From an uncultured Gammaproteobacteria bacterium (GTDB taxonomy: Bacteria; Pseudomonadota; Gammaproteobacteria; Arenicellales; JAANXG01), in the NCBI GenBank assembly GCA_947259175.1, contig CAMYKW010000018.1:1-46552 (forward strand): a stretch of DNA of 46,552 bases, given 5' to 3'. The notes under the pieces were generated by a model. The model had not been told where the DNA came from, made no database searches, and saw only the letters and a list, made by a program, of their open reading frames with translations. The position numbers were made by a program, and so were the translations under genes. Positions 1-8,247 of the stretch are shown here, piece after piece; position 1 is the stretch's first letter, and every line of letters begins with the position of its first letter.

Positions 1-591
1 AAGGAACACACCACGGTCTACGGTGCGCTGTTCGCGTCGGCCTTGCTCAGCCTCATGGCCTTGCTTTCGGAGCACAACGCGCGATTTAAGTGCCGGGTTC
101 CGATAGATATCCGGGACAAGCTTGAAGGCCCCAACGGTCCAGTAACCAAGGAAGACCTCGGATGTTTCATAAGTATGTATGAGAATATCTATACAGTTGA
201 TGGAGATACTCGTTTTTGGGACCTTGCCCGTCAGGCGGACCACGATGTCAAAGCCTTCACTGAGGCAGGAGGGCCGTCGCTGTTTAACAACCTGATTCGA
301 TTTTACAGACCCCCCCAGTCCGGGAAAACGCACAAACGGGGTACACTGCACGTTGGCAACTATGGCGTGGTCGGACTTCGCGACCGCTACGGCACGTTAA
401 GCGTAGAGGAATGCGCAACATTGGCCAATAACGCTTCCGGCGGCCCATCGTTAGTTCTTGTAGCGGTGGTTATCCATCAGCGGATGAATCTTACTATGCA
501 GAGCGCTGATGTATGCGAACAGTTTTCGGAACGACTCGTAAAGGAGATCTTGATGCTACTCCAAAACGCAATTGGTGAACCCCTGTCATAG
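1..591 (+). CDS. Condensation-fold acyltransferase, C-terminal part
   Basis: The frame is open from base 1, so the gene begins upstream of the window and only about 196 residues are visible. The visible part reads like the second half of a condensation-domain / PapA5-like acyltransferase: a helix (EHTTVYGALFASALLSLMAL), then a strand with RVPIDIRDKL, where this superfamily has its VPVDLR-type segment. Later come a Val/Gly strand near NYGVVGLRD and a hydrophobic strand LVLVAVVIHQRMNL before the last helix. The HHxxxD catalytic motif would lie in the missing N-terminal half, so activity cannot be judged. The ACP, ligase and ketosynthase genes downstream suggest that it esterifies or amidates an acyl product. 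A non-ribosomal peptide condensation domain is the main alternative. Confidence 0.6.
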   Translation, partial: KEHTTVYGALFASALLSLMALLSEHNARFKCRVPIDIRDKLEGPNGPVTKEDLGCFISMYENIYTVDGDTRFWDLARQADHDVKAFTEAGGPSLFNNLIRFYRPPQSGKTHKRGTLHVGNYGVVGLRDRYGTLSVEECATLANNASGGPSLVLVAVVIHQRMNLTMQSADVCEQFSERLVKEILMLLQNAIGEPLS

Positions 592-1125
592 CAGCGCCAT
601 TGAGTACGGCCGCTGCTTCAGTCATCGCCGGGGATGCACTGAAGTGAAATTGTCCTGGGATGGCCAGGCTGGGCCGAAGTGTTAATATTGCGAACCGGAT
701 CGTATCGGACAACGCGAATTGATTAATGCGAAGTTCTTAATACCTTTTACATGGACCGAAAAATGAACGACAACCGTCGGATACCAACTGAACACTCTAA
801 CGCTTCGGCACTGCGAGTGTTGGGATTCATCGTCGGCGCTCGTCTGCATAGTGCTGACAGGCGGGGAGTTACGACCACCGCGGCTACGGATCGGATTGTC
901 GCTTGCACGACAGGAACAGTCCGTTTGACTGCCGCAGTTGAAATCTTGCGGCTCAATGGGGATTCGTTCCAGGAATTCGACAGCTACGATACCGAGGTTA
1001 CCGGGATTGCTCATACCTCGCCCGCAGTCCTCAGCCAATTGTAGGCCCGGGGTGCCGCAATCACCGGCATGGGCTGAAAGACGAATAATGCAAAGACATT
1101 CACTAGTCATCGTCCTGGAGGATTA
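592..1125. other. Intergenic stretch, no convincing gene
   Basis: About 530 bp lie between the acyltransferase and the first ACP. Short open frames exist on both strands, including one of 97 codons at 751-1044, but none shows a recognisable motif, a good ribosome site or natural residue composition. I see no RNA gene. The end of the stretch carries the ACP ribosome site, GGAGG at about 1117-1121, a few bases before the ATG at 1126. The stretch may hold the promoter of the ACP-SDR-ligase-KAS III run. Confidence 0.5.
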
Positions 1126-1437
1126 ATGGACAGGATACAAGAGCAGGTCAAAACAATTGTGTTCCATGCGGTTGACGAAATAAACCAGGATCTCAAAGAC
1201 AATGCAAAGCTGAACAAAAGTCTCGACACGATACTGTTCGGGCAAGGCGCGAAGATTGACTCGATGGCGTTGGTATCGTTAATCGTCGCTGTAGAAGAGG
1301 GAATTTCAGACGAGTTCGGAGTGGCCGTAACGCTCGCCAATGAAAAGGCCCTCTCGATGGCTCACAGCCCGTTTAAATCGCTTGGCTCGATGATCGATTA
1401 CGTGTTTGACATAGTAAGCGAAACAGATGGAGAGTGA
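1126..1437 (+). CDS. Acyl carrier protein (first copy)
   Basis: A 103-residue acidic, helical protein with the carrier signature DSMALVSLIVAVEE. Ser46 is the expected 4'-phosphopantetheine attachment site (the DSL/DSM motif). It is longer than the usual ~78 residues, with extra residues at both ends. The start is supported by GGAGG just upstream. Its end overlaps the start of the following SDR by 11 bp, so the two are probably translationally coupled. As a carrier it would hold the growing acyl chain for the cluster's ketosynthases and reductases. It is not the housekeeping AcpP, which normally sits in a fab operon and has a DSLD-type motif. Confidence 0.85.
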   Translation: MDRIQEQVKTIVFHAVDEINQDLKDNAKLNKSLDTILFGQGAKIDSMALVSLIVAVEEGISDEFGVAVTLANEKALSMAHSPFKSLGSMIDYVFDIVSETDGE

Positions 1438-2131
1438 TCGCCCCGTCATGGTGATTACGGGTACGCGCAAAGGCATCGGCCGTAATTTAGCGGAACATTA
1501 CGCCAACAACGGATACACCGTTTATGGCTGCAGCCGAAACGAGATTACCGAGGTCATCCCCAATTACACCCATTTCTGCGTGGATGTGTCCTGTGAATCT
1601 GATGTGCGCAAAATGATCTGGGAGGTGCGTTGCCGCTCGAAACGCCTCGACGTGCTTGTAAATAACGCCGGGATCGCGTCGATGAATGCCCTTTTGCTGA
1701 CACCAATGGAAACGGTGCAAAAAATCTTCAGCACTAATTTTTTGGGGACGTTCTTGTTCTGCCGTGAGGCAGCGAGGTTAATGCAGCGAAAAAAATATGG
1801 TCGCATCATTAACTTTACTACGGTTGCAGATCCTTTGAAATTGGACGGCGAGGCGATCTACGCTTCTTCCAAGGCAGCGGTCGTCAAGATGACGGAAATT
1901 CTTGCTAGAGAACTGGCTTCCTTTAACATCACGGTTAATGCTGTGGGACCCAGCCCGATCAAGACGGACCTGACCAAATCTGTTCCGGACCAGAAATTGC
2001 GAGATTTACTCGACAGGCAGGCCATAAAACAATTCGCGGGGTTCGCCGACGTAGTGAATGTGATCGATTTCTTCATCCGGCCGGAAAGCGCGTTCGTCAC
2101 CGGCCAGGTTCTCTATTTAGGAGGCGTTTAA
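1427..2131 (+). CDS. SDR oxidoreductase, FabG-like ketoreductase
   Basis: A 234-residue classical short-chain dehydrogenase/reductase. The nucleotide-binding motif TGTRKGIG is at residues 11-18, NNAG at 79-82 and the catalytic YASSK (Tyr145, Lys149) near the middle. The position where the catalytic Ser normally sits, about 13 residues before Tyr, reads INFTTVAD, so Thr132 may take its role. The length fits the FabG family. The gene overlaps the ACP upstream, and its TAA overlaps the ATG of the ligase downstream (TAATG), which indicates tight coupling. The likely reaction is NAD(P)H reduction of a 3-oxoacyl-ACP to 3-hydroxyacyl-ACP. SDR substrate prediction is weak, so this rests on the neighbours. 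Confidence 0.82.
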   Translation: MESDRPVMVITGTRKGIGRNLAEHYANNGYTVYGCSRNEITEVIPNYTHFCVDVSCESDVRKMIWEVRCRSKRLDVLVNNAGIASMNALLLTPMETVQKIFSTNFLGTFLFCREAARLMQRKKYGRIINFTTVADPLKLDGEAIYASSKAAVVKMTEILARELASFNITVNAVGPSPIKTDLTKSVPDQKLRDLLDRQAIKQFAGFADVVNVIDFFIRPESAFVTGQVLYLGGV

Positions 2132-3486
2132 TGTCTCTCGATTTTCTACAACATCGATTCATAGAGAATGCTGATCGCGAAGCGATCGTGTGGGATCATG
2201 CCGGATACACGTACGCATGGTTAACGGAACAGATGAAAGAATGGGAGCGCAAAATCCGCGAGAAGGAAATCAAACACGGCACCGTAGTTGTGCTCGAGGC
2301 GGATTTCTCGCCTATCTCAGTCGCGCTGTTCTTGGTCTTGCTAAAGCAACGGTGTATTGTTGTTCCCCTCACATCTGCTGCGACCGCAATGCGAGACATG
2401 TTTTTGGAAATCGCTCAAGGAGAGGTCGTTGTCAGGGTTGATAACAAAGATGAAACGGAGATCGTCCGGCTACCGCGCCTTGCCGATCACAAAATGTACC
2501 ATGAACTCAAAAGACGGCGGCATCCGGGAATGGTTTTATTTTCGTCGGGCTCAACCGGTAAAAGCAAAGCCGCCGTACACGACGTGACTCCCCTGTTGGA
2601 CAAGTTCAAAGTTCCTCGTCCCCCACTCCGATCGATCTCGTTCCTGCTTTTCGACCATATCGGCGGAATCAACACCATGTTGTATGTACTGTCAAATGGC
2701 GGCTGCCTGATTACCGTAAACGACAGAAATCCTGACAAAGTTCTGGAGGCAGTCCAGAAAAACAAGGTTGAGTTATTGCCCGTTACACCAACGTTTCTCA
2801 ACCTGGTCCTGATAAGCGAGGCTTATCAACGTTATGACTTAAGCTCTTTAAAAATGATAACCTATGGAACGGAACCGATGCCGGAGAGCACCCTTAAGCG
2901 GTTTCACAAGCTTTTCCCTAATCTACGTCTCCAACAGACTTATGGTCTTTCCGAAATCGGCATCATGCGATCAAAGTCCGAGACCTCGGATTCACTGTGG
3001 GTGAAGATTGGCGGAGAAGATTATGAGACCCGGGTTGTGGACGGAATTTTGCATATCAAGGCCAGATCCGCCATGCTGGGTTACCTGAACGCCCCAAGTC
3101 CTTTCACCGAGGACGGCTGGTTCAACACCAATGACAGAGTGGAAGTACGCGATGAGTACATCCGTTTCCTCGGTAGAGACTCCGAGATCATTAACGTCGG
3201 AGGAGAAAAGGTTTATCCCGCAGAGGTTGAGAGCGTGATACAGGAGGTGGACAATGTGGCGGAGGTGACTGTATATGGGGAAAAGAACGCAATTATGGGA
3301 AACATTACCTGCGCGAGGGTTAGCATGCGCAAACAGGAGGACCCTAAGAATTTTTCGTCGAGGATAAAATATTATTGCAAGAGACAATTAGAGAAGTACA
3401 AAGTACCCGTGAAGATTCATATCCTCCAGGAAAAGCAACATAGCCAAAGATTCAAAAAGAAACGAACAACAGAAACGCCGACTTAA
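2131..3486 (+). CDS. AMP-forming acyl-CoA/acyl-ACP ligase
   Basis: A 451-residue member of the ANL adenylating superfamily, shorter than the usual 500-550. The phosphate-binding loop is SSGSTGKSK at 138-146 and the adenine-binding motif YGLSE is at 271-275. TND replaces the common TGD near residue 334, followed by GRDSEIINVGGEK and VYPAEVE at about 348-367, the hinge and start of the C-terminal domain. A lysine-rich end (FKKKR, about 441-445) holds the candidate catalytic lysine. It would adenylate a carboxylic acid and load it on CoA or, given the adjacent ACP genes, on the carrier protein. The substrate cannot be read from sequence. The start overlaps the SDR stop. Confidence 0.85.
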   Translation: MSLDFLQHRFIENADREAIVWDHAGYTYAWLTEQMKEWERKIREKEIKHGTVVVLEADFSPISVALFLVLLKQRCIVVPLTSAATAMRDMFLEIAQGEVVVRVDNKDETEIVRLPRLADHKMYHELKRRRHPGMVLFSSGSTGKSKAAVHDVTPLLDKFKVPRPPLRSISFLLFDHIGGINTMLYVLSNGGCLITVNDRNPDKVLEAVQKNKVELLPVTPTFLNLVLISEAYQRYDLSSLKMITYGTEPMPESTLKRFHKLFPNLRLQQTYGLSEIGIMRSKSETSDSLWVKIGGEDYETRVVDGILHIKARSAMLGYLNAPSPFTEDGWFNTNDRVEVRDEYIRFLGRDSEIINVGGEKVYPAEVESVIQEVDNVAEVTVYGEKNAIMGNITCARVSMRKQEDPKNFSSRIKYYCKRQLEKYKVPVKIHILQEKQHSQRFKKKRTTETPT

Positions 3487-3495
3487 GCGAAGAAT

Positions 3496-4572
3496 ATGGC
3501 CGGGGGACGAGTAGAGAACGTGAAGATCACCGGTATCGCCTGTTCGGTACCGGCATCGGTAAGAACGCTGCAGGACGAACAAAGAGTATTTGGCGAGAAA
3601 GAGGCCAAACGAATCGCGAAGAATCTTGGTATTAGGCAACGTCGCGTGGCAAAGGGAGGAATTTGTGCGTCCGACCTGTGCTTTGCCGCCGCAGAAAATC
3701 TGCTTAAAAACCTCTCCTGGACGAGGAAATCGGTAGACGCCCTAATATTCGTATCCGTAACCCCTGATTATGTAGCGCCGGCAACGGCTTGCACACTCCA
3801 AAACCGACTCAAACTGGACAAACACTGTGCCGCTTTTGACATTACCCACGCTTGCTCCGGATACGTTTATGGTCTTTGGACAATCGCACATCTATTGACT
3901 GGTGGTACCATAAAAAGAGCATTGCTGCTGGTGGGTGATACGGTGAGCCGATTGGCGTCGCCTCGGGATCGATCGGTCGCCGCCCTTGTCGGTGATGCTG
4001 GGTCCGCCACCGCACTGGAATGGGACCGATCCGCCGAGCCTCTGTTTTTCGACCTGGGTTCGGACGGTGCCGGCGCAAAGCATCTCATGGTAAAAGCCGG
4101 AGCGTTTCGTCATCCAACTACCGAACTCACGAGCATTAGAACCGAAAGAGAAGGCGGAAACATCCGAAGCGACGAAGACCTTTACATGAATGGCACAGAA
4201 ATCTTCGCCTTTACACTCCGGGAGGTTCCTCGGCTCAACAAGCGGCTTCTCGAGCGCGCGGGATGGATGCTCCAGGACGTGGATGCCGTTGTGATGCACC
4301 AGGCAAACCTGTTTATCATCCGACATTTAGCCAAGAAGATGCAAATCCCAAAAAACAAGATGATCGAAGACTTGGCGGATTACGGCAACACCAGCGTTGC
4401 CTCTATTCCGATGGCGTTGACCGGAAAGCTGAACACGCAGTTGACAACCGGTTCTCGGCGTCTGGTACTTCTCGGGTTTGGTAGTGGATTGTCCTGGGGA
4501 GGAGCTGCAGTGACATGCGGACCTTTGGTCATGCCTGAAATCGCCTTCATCGCCGCAGAAGCGATCAGGTAG
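3496..4572 (+). CDS. 3-oxoacyl-ACP synthase III-like (first copy)
   Basis: A 358-residue thiolase-fold KAS III. The full triad is visible: Cys120 in DITHACSGYVYGL, His268 in MHQANLF and Asn298 in YGNTSVASIP. FabH enzymes condense an acyl-CoA primer with malonyl-ACP. This one is somewhat longer than E. coli FabH (317 residues) and resembles the accessory KAS III proteins found in surface-polysaccharide and secondary-metabolite clusters. It starts 9 bp after the ligase stop, so it shares the transcript, although the ribosome site (GAAG) is weak. It is colinear with the KAS III at 7101 through the catalytic region, with matching triad numbering, which points to a tandem duplication. Confidence 0.9.
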   Translation: MAGGRVENVKITGIACSVPASVRTLQDEQRVFGEKEAKRIAKNLGIRQRRVAKGGICASDLCFAAAENLLKNLSWTRKSVDALIFVSVTPDYVAPATACTLQNRLKLDKHCAAFDITHACSGYVYGLWTIAHLLTGGTIKRALLLVGDTVSRLASPRDRSVAALVGDAGSATALEWDRSAEPLFFDLGSDGAGAKHLMVKAGAFRHPTTELTSIRTEREGGNIRSDEDLYMNGTEIFAFTLREVPRLNKRLLERAGWMLQDVDAVVMHQANLFIIRHLAKKMQIPKNKMIEDLADYGNTSVASIPMALTGKLNTQLTTGSRRLVLLGFGSGLSWGGAAVTCGPLVMPEIAFIAAEAIR

Positions 4573-4958
4573 TCACGGCGATGAACGTGTCAATATCCTG
4601 AGTATTTCCGCGCCATCTTATCTTGAAAACCTTACAGCCGGGCGTTTAACGTTAATTCACTAATGCAAAAAGATTGTAGACTATGTTGATTCGACCTTGT
4701 GGAGCGGTGAGCTGGTCAGGCGTTCACCCGTTCGCATCGTCCTTACTGGAACTGAGTGCAAGAATGCTACGACCAACTTTTCTAGAAATTATTGTTTACC
4801 ATCATAATATCGCTGTGTTTAATTGCACGCACATGGCTGTAAGTTTTCGTATTACTTATCAATAGCATCACACTATGTGAAACGTGGAGAAGTCCGGTCG
4901 GCCGAATACTCAACTAAGCCAGGATGATACTCAGGATATACGAGAGGAAATATTAACG
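4573..4958. other. AT-rich intergenic region, probable promoter region
   Basis: 386 bp between the first KAS III and the second ACP, visibly more AT-rich than its flanks. I find no supported coding frame. The GTG at 4884 is in frame with the ACP but would add 25 residues that do not look like an ACP. The spacing and base composition suggest that a second transcript starts here, but I cannot fix a -35/-10 pair with confidence. Confidence 0.4.
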
Positions 4959-5192
4959 ATGACTAGAGCGGAATTCTTACAAGCCCTCGAAGAGTCCTTT
5001 GAGGTTGATCAGGGCACACTGGAAGGAAACGAAACGCTCGAAGACCTGGAGTGTTGGGATTCGATGTCGGCACTCATTTACATGGCGTTGGCGGATGAGA
5101 AACTGGGGATAACTGTTAGCGGTGAACAGATTATAAACTGTAAAACGGTTAACGACCTTCTCGACCTGCTGGACGACAAGCTAGCCGCTTAG
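4959..5192 (+). CDS. Acyl carrier protein (second copy)
   Basis: A 77-residue acidic protein of standard ACP length when started at ATG 4959. That start is preceded by AGAGG at 4943-4947. The carrier motif ECWDSMSALIYMALADE puts the phosphopantetheine site at Ser35. The C-terminal helix (TVNDLLDLLDDKL) is typical. A longer GTG start at 4884 is possible but adds an un-ACP-like extension. The protein is divergent from the ACP at 1126, so the cluster has two distinct carriers, perhaps one for a starter or side chain and one for elongation. The SDR gene follows 19 bp downstream. Confidence 0.88.
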   Translation: MTRAEFLQALEESFEVDQGTLEGNETLEDLECWDSMSALIYMALADEKLGITVSGEQIINCKTVNDLLDLLDDKLAA

Positions 5193-5211
5193 TTGCCTCA
5201 ACCGCTGAATC

Positions 5212-5970
5212 ATGACGAATCCCATGGATATGACGGGCAAAGTAATGATGGTCACCGGGGCCTCGTCCGGGATTGGTCGTGATACGGCGGTACTTCTCAG
5301 TCAGCTGGGAGCCCGCGTAGTTCTCGTTGGGCGCAACAAAGATCGGCTTTCGCAGACACTCGGCATGCTGCAGGGTACGCGACACACAATTGAGGCATTC
5401 GATCTAGCCAATACGGACGCGTTGCCCGAATGGATGAAATCTATTGTGCAGAAAAGTGGCAGTATCTATGGCATCGCACATTGTGCGGGAACGCAATTGA
5501 TGCTTCCTGTGAGGATGCTGAAATCCCAACAGGTGGAAGAGGTGCTGAGAACTAACGTCGTATCCGCTATCATGCTTGCCAAGGGCTTTCGTCAAAGGGG
5601 AGTCAATGATGCCGGGGGGGCGATCGTGTTCGTATCGTCGGTGATGGGCGAGGTTGGAGCACCCGGTCGTTCAGTATATTGTGCCAGCAAAAGTGCACTC
5701 CACGCGCTGACTAAATCTCTTGCCCTAGAGTTGGCGAAAGACAATATTCGTGTGAACTGCGTCGCCCCGGGAACGCTAAGAACGGAGATGCTGGAGGAAG
5801 CACAGTCCCTACTCACAGCTACGCAGATCGCCGAAATCGAACGCATGCAGCCGCTTGGTTTTGGCGCACCGCGGGATGTGGCCCACGCTTTGGCTTTTCT
5901 TCTCGCTGAGACAGGCCGGTGGATTACCGGGTCTGTATTGATCGTTGACGGCGGATATACCGCCCACTGA
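5212..5970 (+). CDS. SDR oxidoreductase, FabG-like (second copy)
   Basis: A 252-residue classical SDR. TGASSGIG is at 15-22, HCAG at 90-93 where NNAG is usual, the catalytic Ser lies in VFVSSVMG (142-143), and Tyr156/Lys160 are in YCASK. The C-terminal DGGYTAH ending is typical of FabG-like enzymes. It sits directly after the second ACP and would be cotranscribed with it. The likely job is reduction of a ketoacyl-ACP intermediate. It has all catalytic residues, whereas the SDR at 1427 has Thr for Ser. The start has only a weak ribosome site; ATG 5224 or 5230 are alternatives. Confidence 0.85.
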   Translation: MTNPMDMTGKVMMVTGASSGIGRDTAVLLSQLGARVVLVGRNKDRLSQTLGMLQGTRHTIEAFDLANTDALPEWMKSIVQKSGSIYGIAHCAGTQLMLPVRMLKSQQVEEVLRTNVVSAIMLAKGFRQRGVNDAGGAIVFVSSVMGEVGAPGRSVYCASKSALHALTKSLALELAKDNIRVNCVAPGTLRTEMLEEAQSLLTATQIAEIERMQPLGFGAPRDVAHALAFLLAETGRWITGSVLIVDGGYTAH

Positions 5971-5991
5971 ACCGGCTCAATTGTTCGCCAG

Positions 5992-6067
5992 AAGGAGATA
6001 GCTAGTGCCCACCTCCACTCATAATTCGAAAACAGCGCAAGGTCAGCGTCGTGCAGACGATGATTGA
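5992..6067 (+). other. Strong ribosome site and 20-codon mini-ORF before the methyltransferase
   Basis: AAGGAGATA at 5992-6000 is the best Shine-Dalgarno sequence of this cluster. It is followed by a GTG at 6005 that opens a 20-codon frame ending in TGA at 6065-6067. The next codon (TTG 6068) starts the open methyltransferase frame, in the same reading frame. Two readings are possible: a leader peptide coupled to the methyltransferase, or a former methyltransferase start cut off by a nonsense change. The peptide is hydrophilic (VPTSTHNSKTAQGQRRADDD) and has no recognisable function. Confidence 0.45.
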
Positions 6068-6124
6068 TTGCGAATCGTCAAGATATTGATACAACGGGTT
6101 AAGCGTACGGGAGTTGTAGCGGAC

Positions 6125-7012
6125 ATGAATAATCCGGACAGAGCACAAAATAATGTTCTTCGTGGTAAATGGAAATTGCTCGAACGCTTAGTAGAGGGGA
6201 ATGAGGATACTCTCCCTGACACTGCCGAAGCGGACAAGATACAAAGAAAACGGGAATACGAAGCGTTCAACCGGAAGCTGGGCGAGTTGAAATTTGGAAA
6301 GTATGCGTTTTTCCTCAATTACGGGTACGTACAAAACGATAATCCGAGCTTCGCCAAGGTGACACCGCGTGAAAGTGATTTCGACGCCAACTCGCGCCGG
6401 CTGGTATATGAAGTCATCGGCGACTGCCCCCTCGACGATCTCGATGTGGTTGACGTGAGTTGCGGCCGTGGCGCGGTTTCTATCGCGGTGCAGGGACATT
6501 TTCGACCTAAGTCGTACCTTGGCATCGACCTTTCTTCGGAAGCAATCGCTTTTTGCCGGGGACACCGTCAGATGCCGAATTTTCAATTTGAGGAAGGGGA
6601 CGCGGAATCCCTGCAGCTGGCAAACGAATCGCGAGATGTGGTGATTAACATCGAATCGTCCCATAATTACCCGCGTATAGGGAAATTTTTCCACGAATGT
6701 TTTCGTGTGTTGCGACCTGGGGGATGGTTTCTCTATACCGACCTCTTGGCGCCTAGTGCTTTTGACCGGCATACGCAACTACTCCAAGCGATCGGTTTTA
6801 CCAAGACGCGCGACGCGGATATTACGTCTAATGTGCTACTCGCGTGCGACGAGACCGCAGAAAGAAGAATGGCAGTCTACACAGATTCTGCGGAACGCTC
6901 ATACATGGCTGATTTTCTGGCCGCTCCGGGCTCTGAAACGTATCATGCAATGGAGCAAGGTCTGCTTTGCTACCGGCTTTTTACGTTCCGTAAGATAACG
7001 CACAACTCGTAG
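6125..7012 (+). CDS. SAM-dependent methyltransferase, class I
   Basis: A protein of 295 residues from ATG 6125, with the class I fold. Motif I is VVDVSCGRGAVSI at about 108-120, the acidic loop is GIDLSSEAIAFC at 133-144, motif II lies near GDAESLQL, and the post-motif reads RVLRPGGWFLYTD at about 194-206. Strings such as SCGRG, NIESSHNYP and FLNYGY recall methyltransferases of polyketide-derived lipids, including mycobacterial phthiotriol O-methyltransferase. An O-methylation of the cluster product is therefore likely. The frame is open back to TTG 6068. I prefer ATG 6125 because GGGAG lies 11 bp upstream, but the strong ribosome site at 5992 leaves the true start uncertain. Confidence 0.8.
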   Translation: MNNPDRAQNNVLRGKWKLLERLVEGNEDTLPDTAEADKIQRKREYEAFNRKLGELKFGKYAFFLNYGYVQNDNPSFAKVTPRESDFDANSRRLVYEVIGDCPLDDLDVVDVSCGRGAVSIAVQGHFRPKSYLGIDLSSEAIAFCRGHRQMPNFQFEEGDAESLQLANESRDVVINIESSHNYPRIGKFFHECFRVLRPGGWFLYTDLLAPSAFDRHTQLLQAIGFTKTRDADITSNVLLACDETAERRMAVYTDSAERSYMADFLAAPGSETYHAMEQGLLCYRLFTFRKITHNS

Positions 7013-7100
7013 GCTAACGTCCATTGACCTCGTCTCGATCTCCCTCCTATGCGTTAAGGTTGCAGAGTTTCAACTCAAAGATTGAATCCGTGAGGAGTCC

Positions 7101-8180
7101 ATGGCCGGCGGCAAAGTAGAGAATGCAGCGATTGCCGGTATCGCGTGCGCAGTACCGAAATCACTGAAAACAGTGGCACACGAACAGAAAGTGTTCGGAG
7201 AGAAGGAAGCCAACCGAATCGCAAAGAATGTCGGAGTTTTCCAACGCCGCGTAGCCACAGATGGTATTTGCACATCGGATTTGTGTTACTCGGCCGCCGA
7301 AAAACTACTCGAGAACCTCTCCTGGGATCGACACTCCATAGACCTGCTGGTATTTGTGTCCGTAACACCGGACTATGTCGCACCTGCAACGGCTTGCACG
7401 CTCCAACATCGGCTGAAATTGGCCAAGCACTGCGCCGCTTTTGATATCACGCACGCATGCACTGGATACATCTATGGCCTGTGGACGGTCGCACACCTTC
7501 TTAGTCCGGGAACCCTTAAGAGAGCGCTATTGCTGGTCGGCGATACTGTAACCCGGTTAGTGTCACCCGGTGATCGATCGGTTGCCTCGATTTTTGGCGA
7601 TGCCGGATCCGCTACCGCAATGGAGTGGGATAACAGCGCTCCGCCCATGTTCTTCGAGTTGGGAACGGACGGGGGTGGCGCACAGCATTTAATGGTAAAA
7701 GCCGGGGCATTTCGGCATCCAGCCACCGCGGCAACGCGAATCAGAACGGAAAGAGAAGGCGGCAACGTCCGTAGCGACGAAGACCTTTTCATGAGTGGAA
7801 CTGACATCTTCGCCTTTACACTGCGTGAAGTACCGCCTCTCACCCAAAAGGTGTTAGAACACGCGGGATGGGACCTCACAGACGTAGACGCGGTCGTCAT
7901 GCATCAGGCGAATCTGTTTATTATTAACTACCTCGCGAAAACAATGAAAATTCCAAAAGAAAAGGTGATAGAAGATCTGGCAGATTATGGCAACACAAGC
8001 GCCGCTTCGATCCCCATGGTCCTCGCAGGAAAACTGGCCGAACGTCTTGCTAGCAGCTATCAGCGCCTGGTTCTTCTCGGGTTTGGCACCGGTTTATCGT
8101 GGGGTGGAGTTGCGATGACTTGCCGCCCCGTGGTCGTCCCCGCTATTACCGAGGTCGAGGGAGACGATATTTCAAGATAG
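7101..8180 (+). CDS. 3-oxoacyl-ACP synthase III-like (second copy)
   Basis: 359 residues with a triad at the same numbers as the first copy: Cys120 (DITHACTGYIYGL), His268 (MHQANLF) and Asn298 (YGNTSAASIP). Ser121 of the first copy is Thr here. The two proteins align by eye from residue 1 to about 300 without gaps and are mostly identical, so they arose by duplication. GAGGAG about 6 bp before ATG 7101 supports the start. Keeping two active-site-complete copies suggests either two condensation steps with different primers or a heterodimer. This is the last gene of the acyl cluster; the next gene is on the opposite strand. Confidence 0.9.
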   Translation: MAGGKVENAAIAGIACAVPKSLKTVAHEQKVFGEKEANRIAKNVGVFQRRVATDGICTSDLCYSAAEKLLENLSWDRHSIDLLVFVSVTPDYVAPATACTLQHRLKLAKHCAAFDITHACTGYIYGLWTVAHLLSPGTLKRALLLVGDTVTRLVSPGDRSVASIFGDAGSATAMEWDNSAPPMFFELGTDGGGAQHLMVKAGAFRHPATAATRIRTEREGGNVRSDEDLFMSGTDIFAFTLREVPPLTQKVLEHAGWDLTDVDAVVMHQANLFIINYLAKTMKIPKEKVIEDLADYGNTSAASIPMVLAGKLAERLASSYQRLVLLGFGTGLSWGGVAMTCRPVVVPAITEVEGDDISR

Positions 8181-8247
8181 CATCAACGATTCCGTCGACT
8201 TTCGCAGGATTGCCCTTGTTCGTGCATTCGCCCGATCCGCGCCACCC

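Noticed and set aside
751-1044. 97-codon open frame before the first ACP
   Set aside because: No family motif, no ribosome site and odd composition; overlapping frames on the other strand are just as long.
4683-4865. 60-codon open frame in the AT-rich gap after the first KAS III
   Set aside because: No motif or ribosome site; looks like promoter-region sequence that happens to lack stops.
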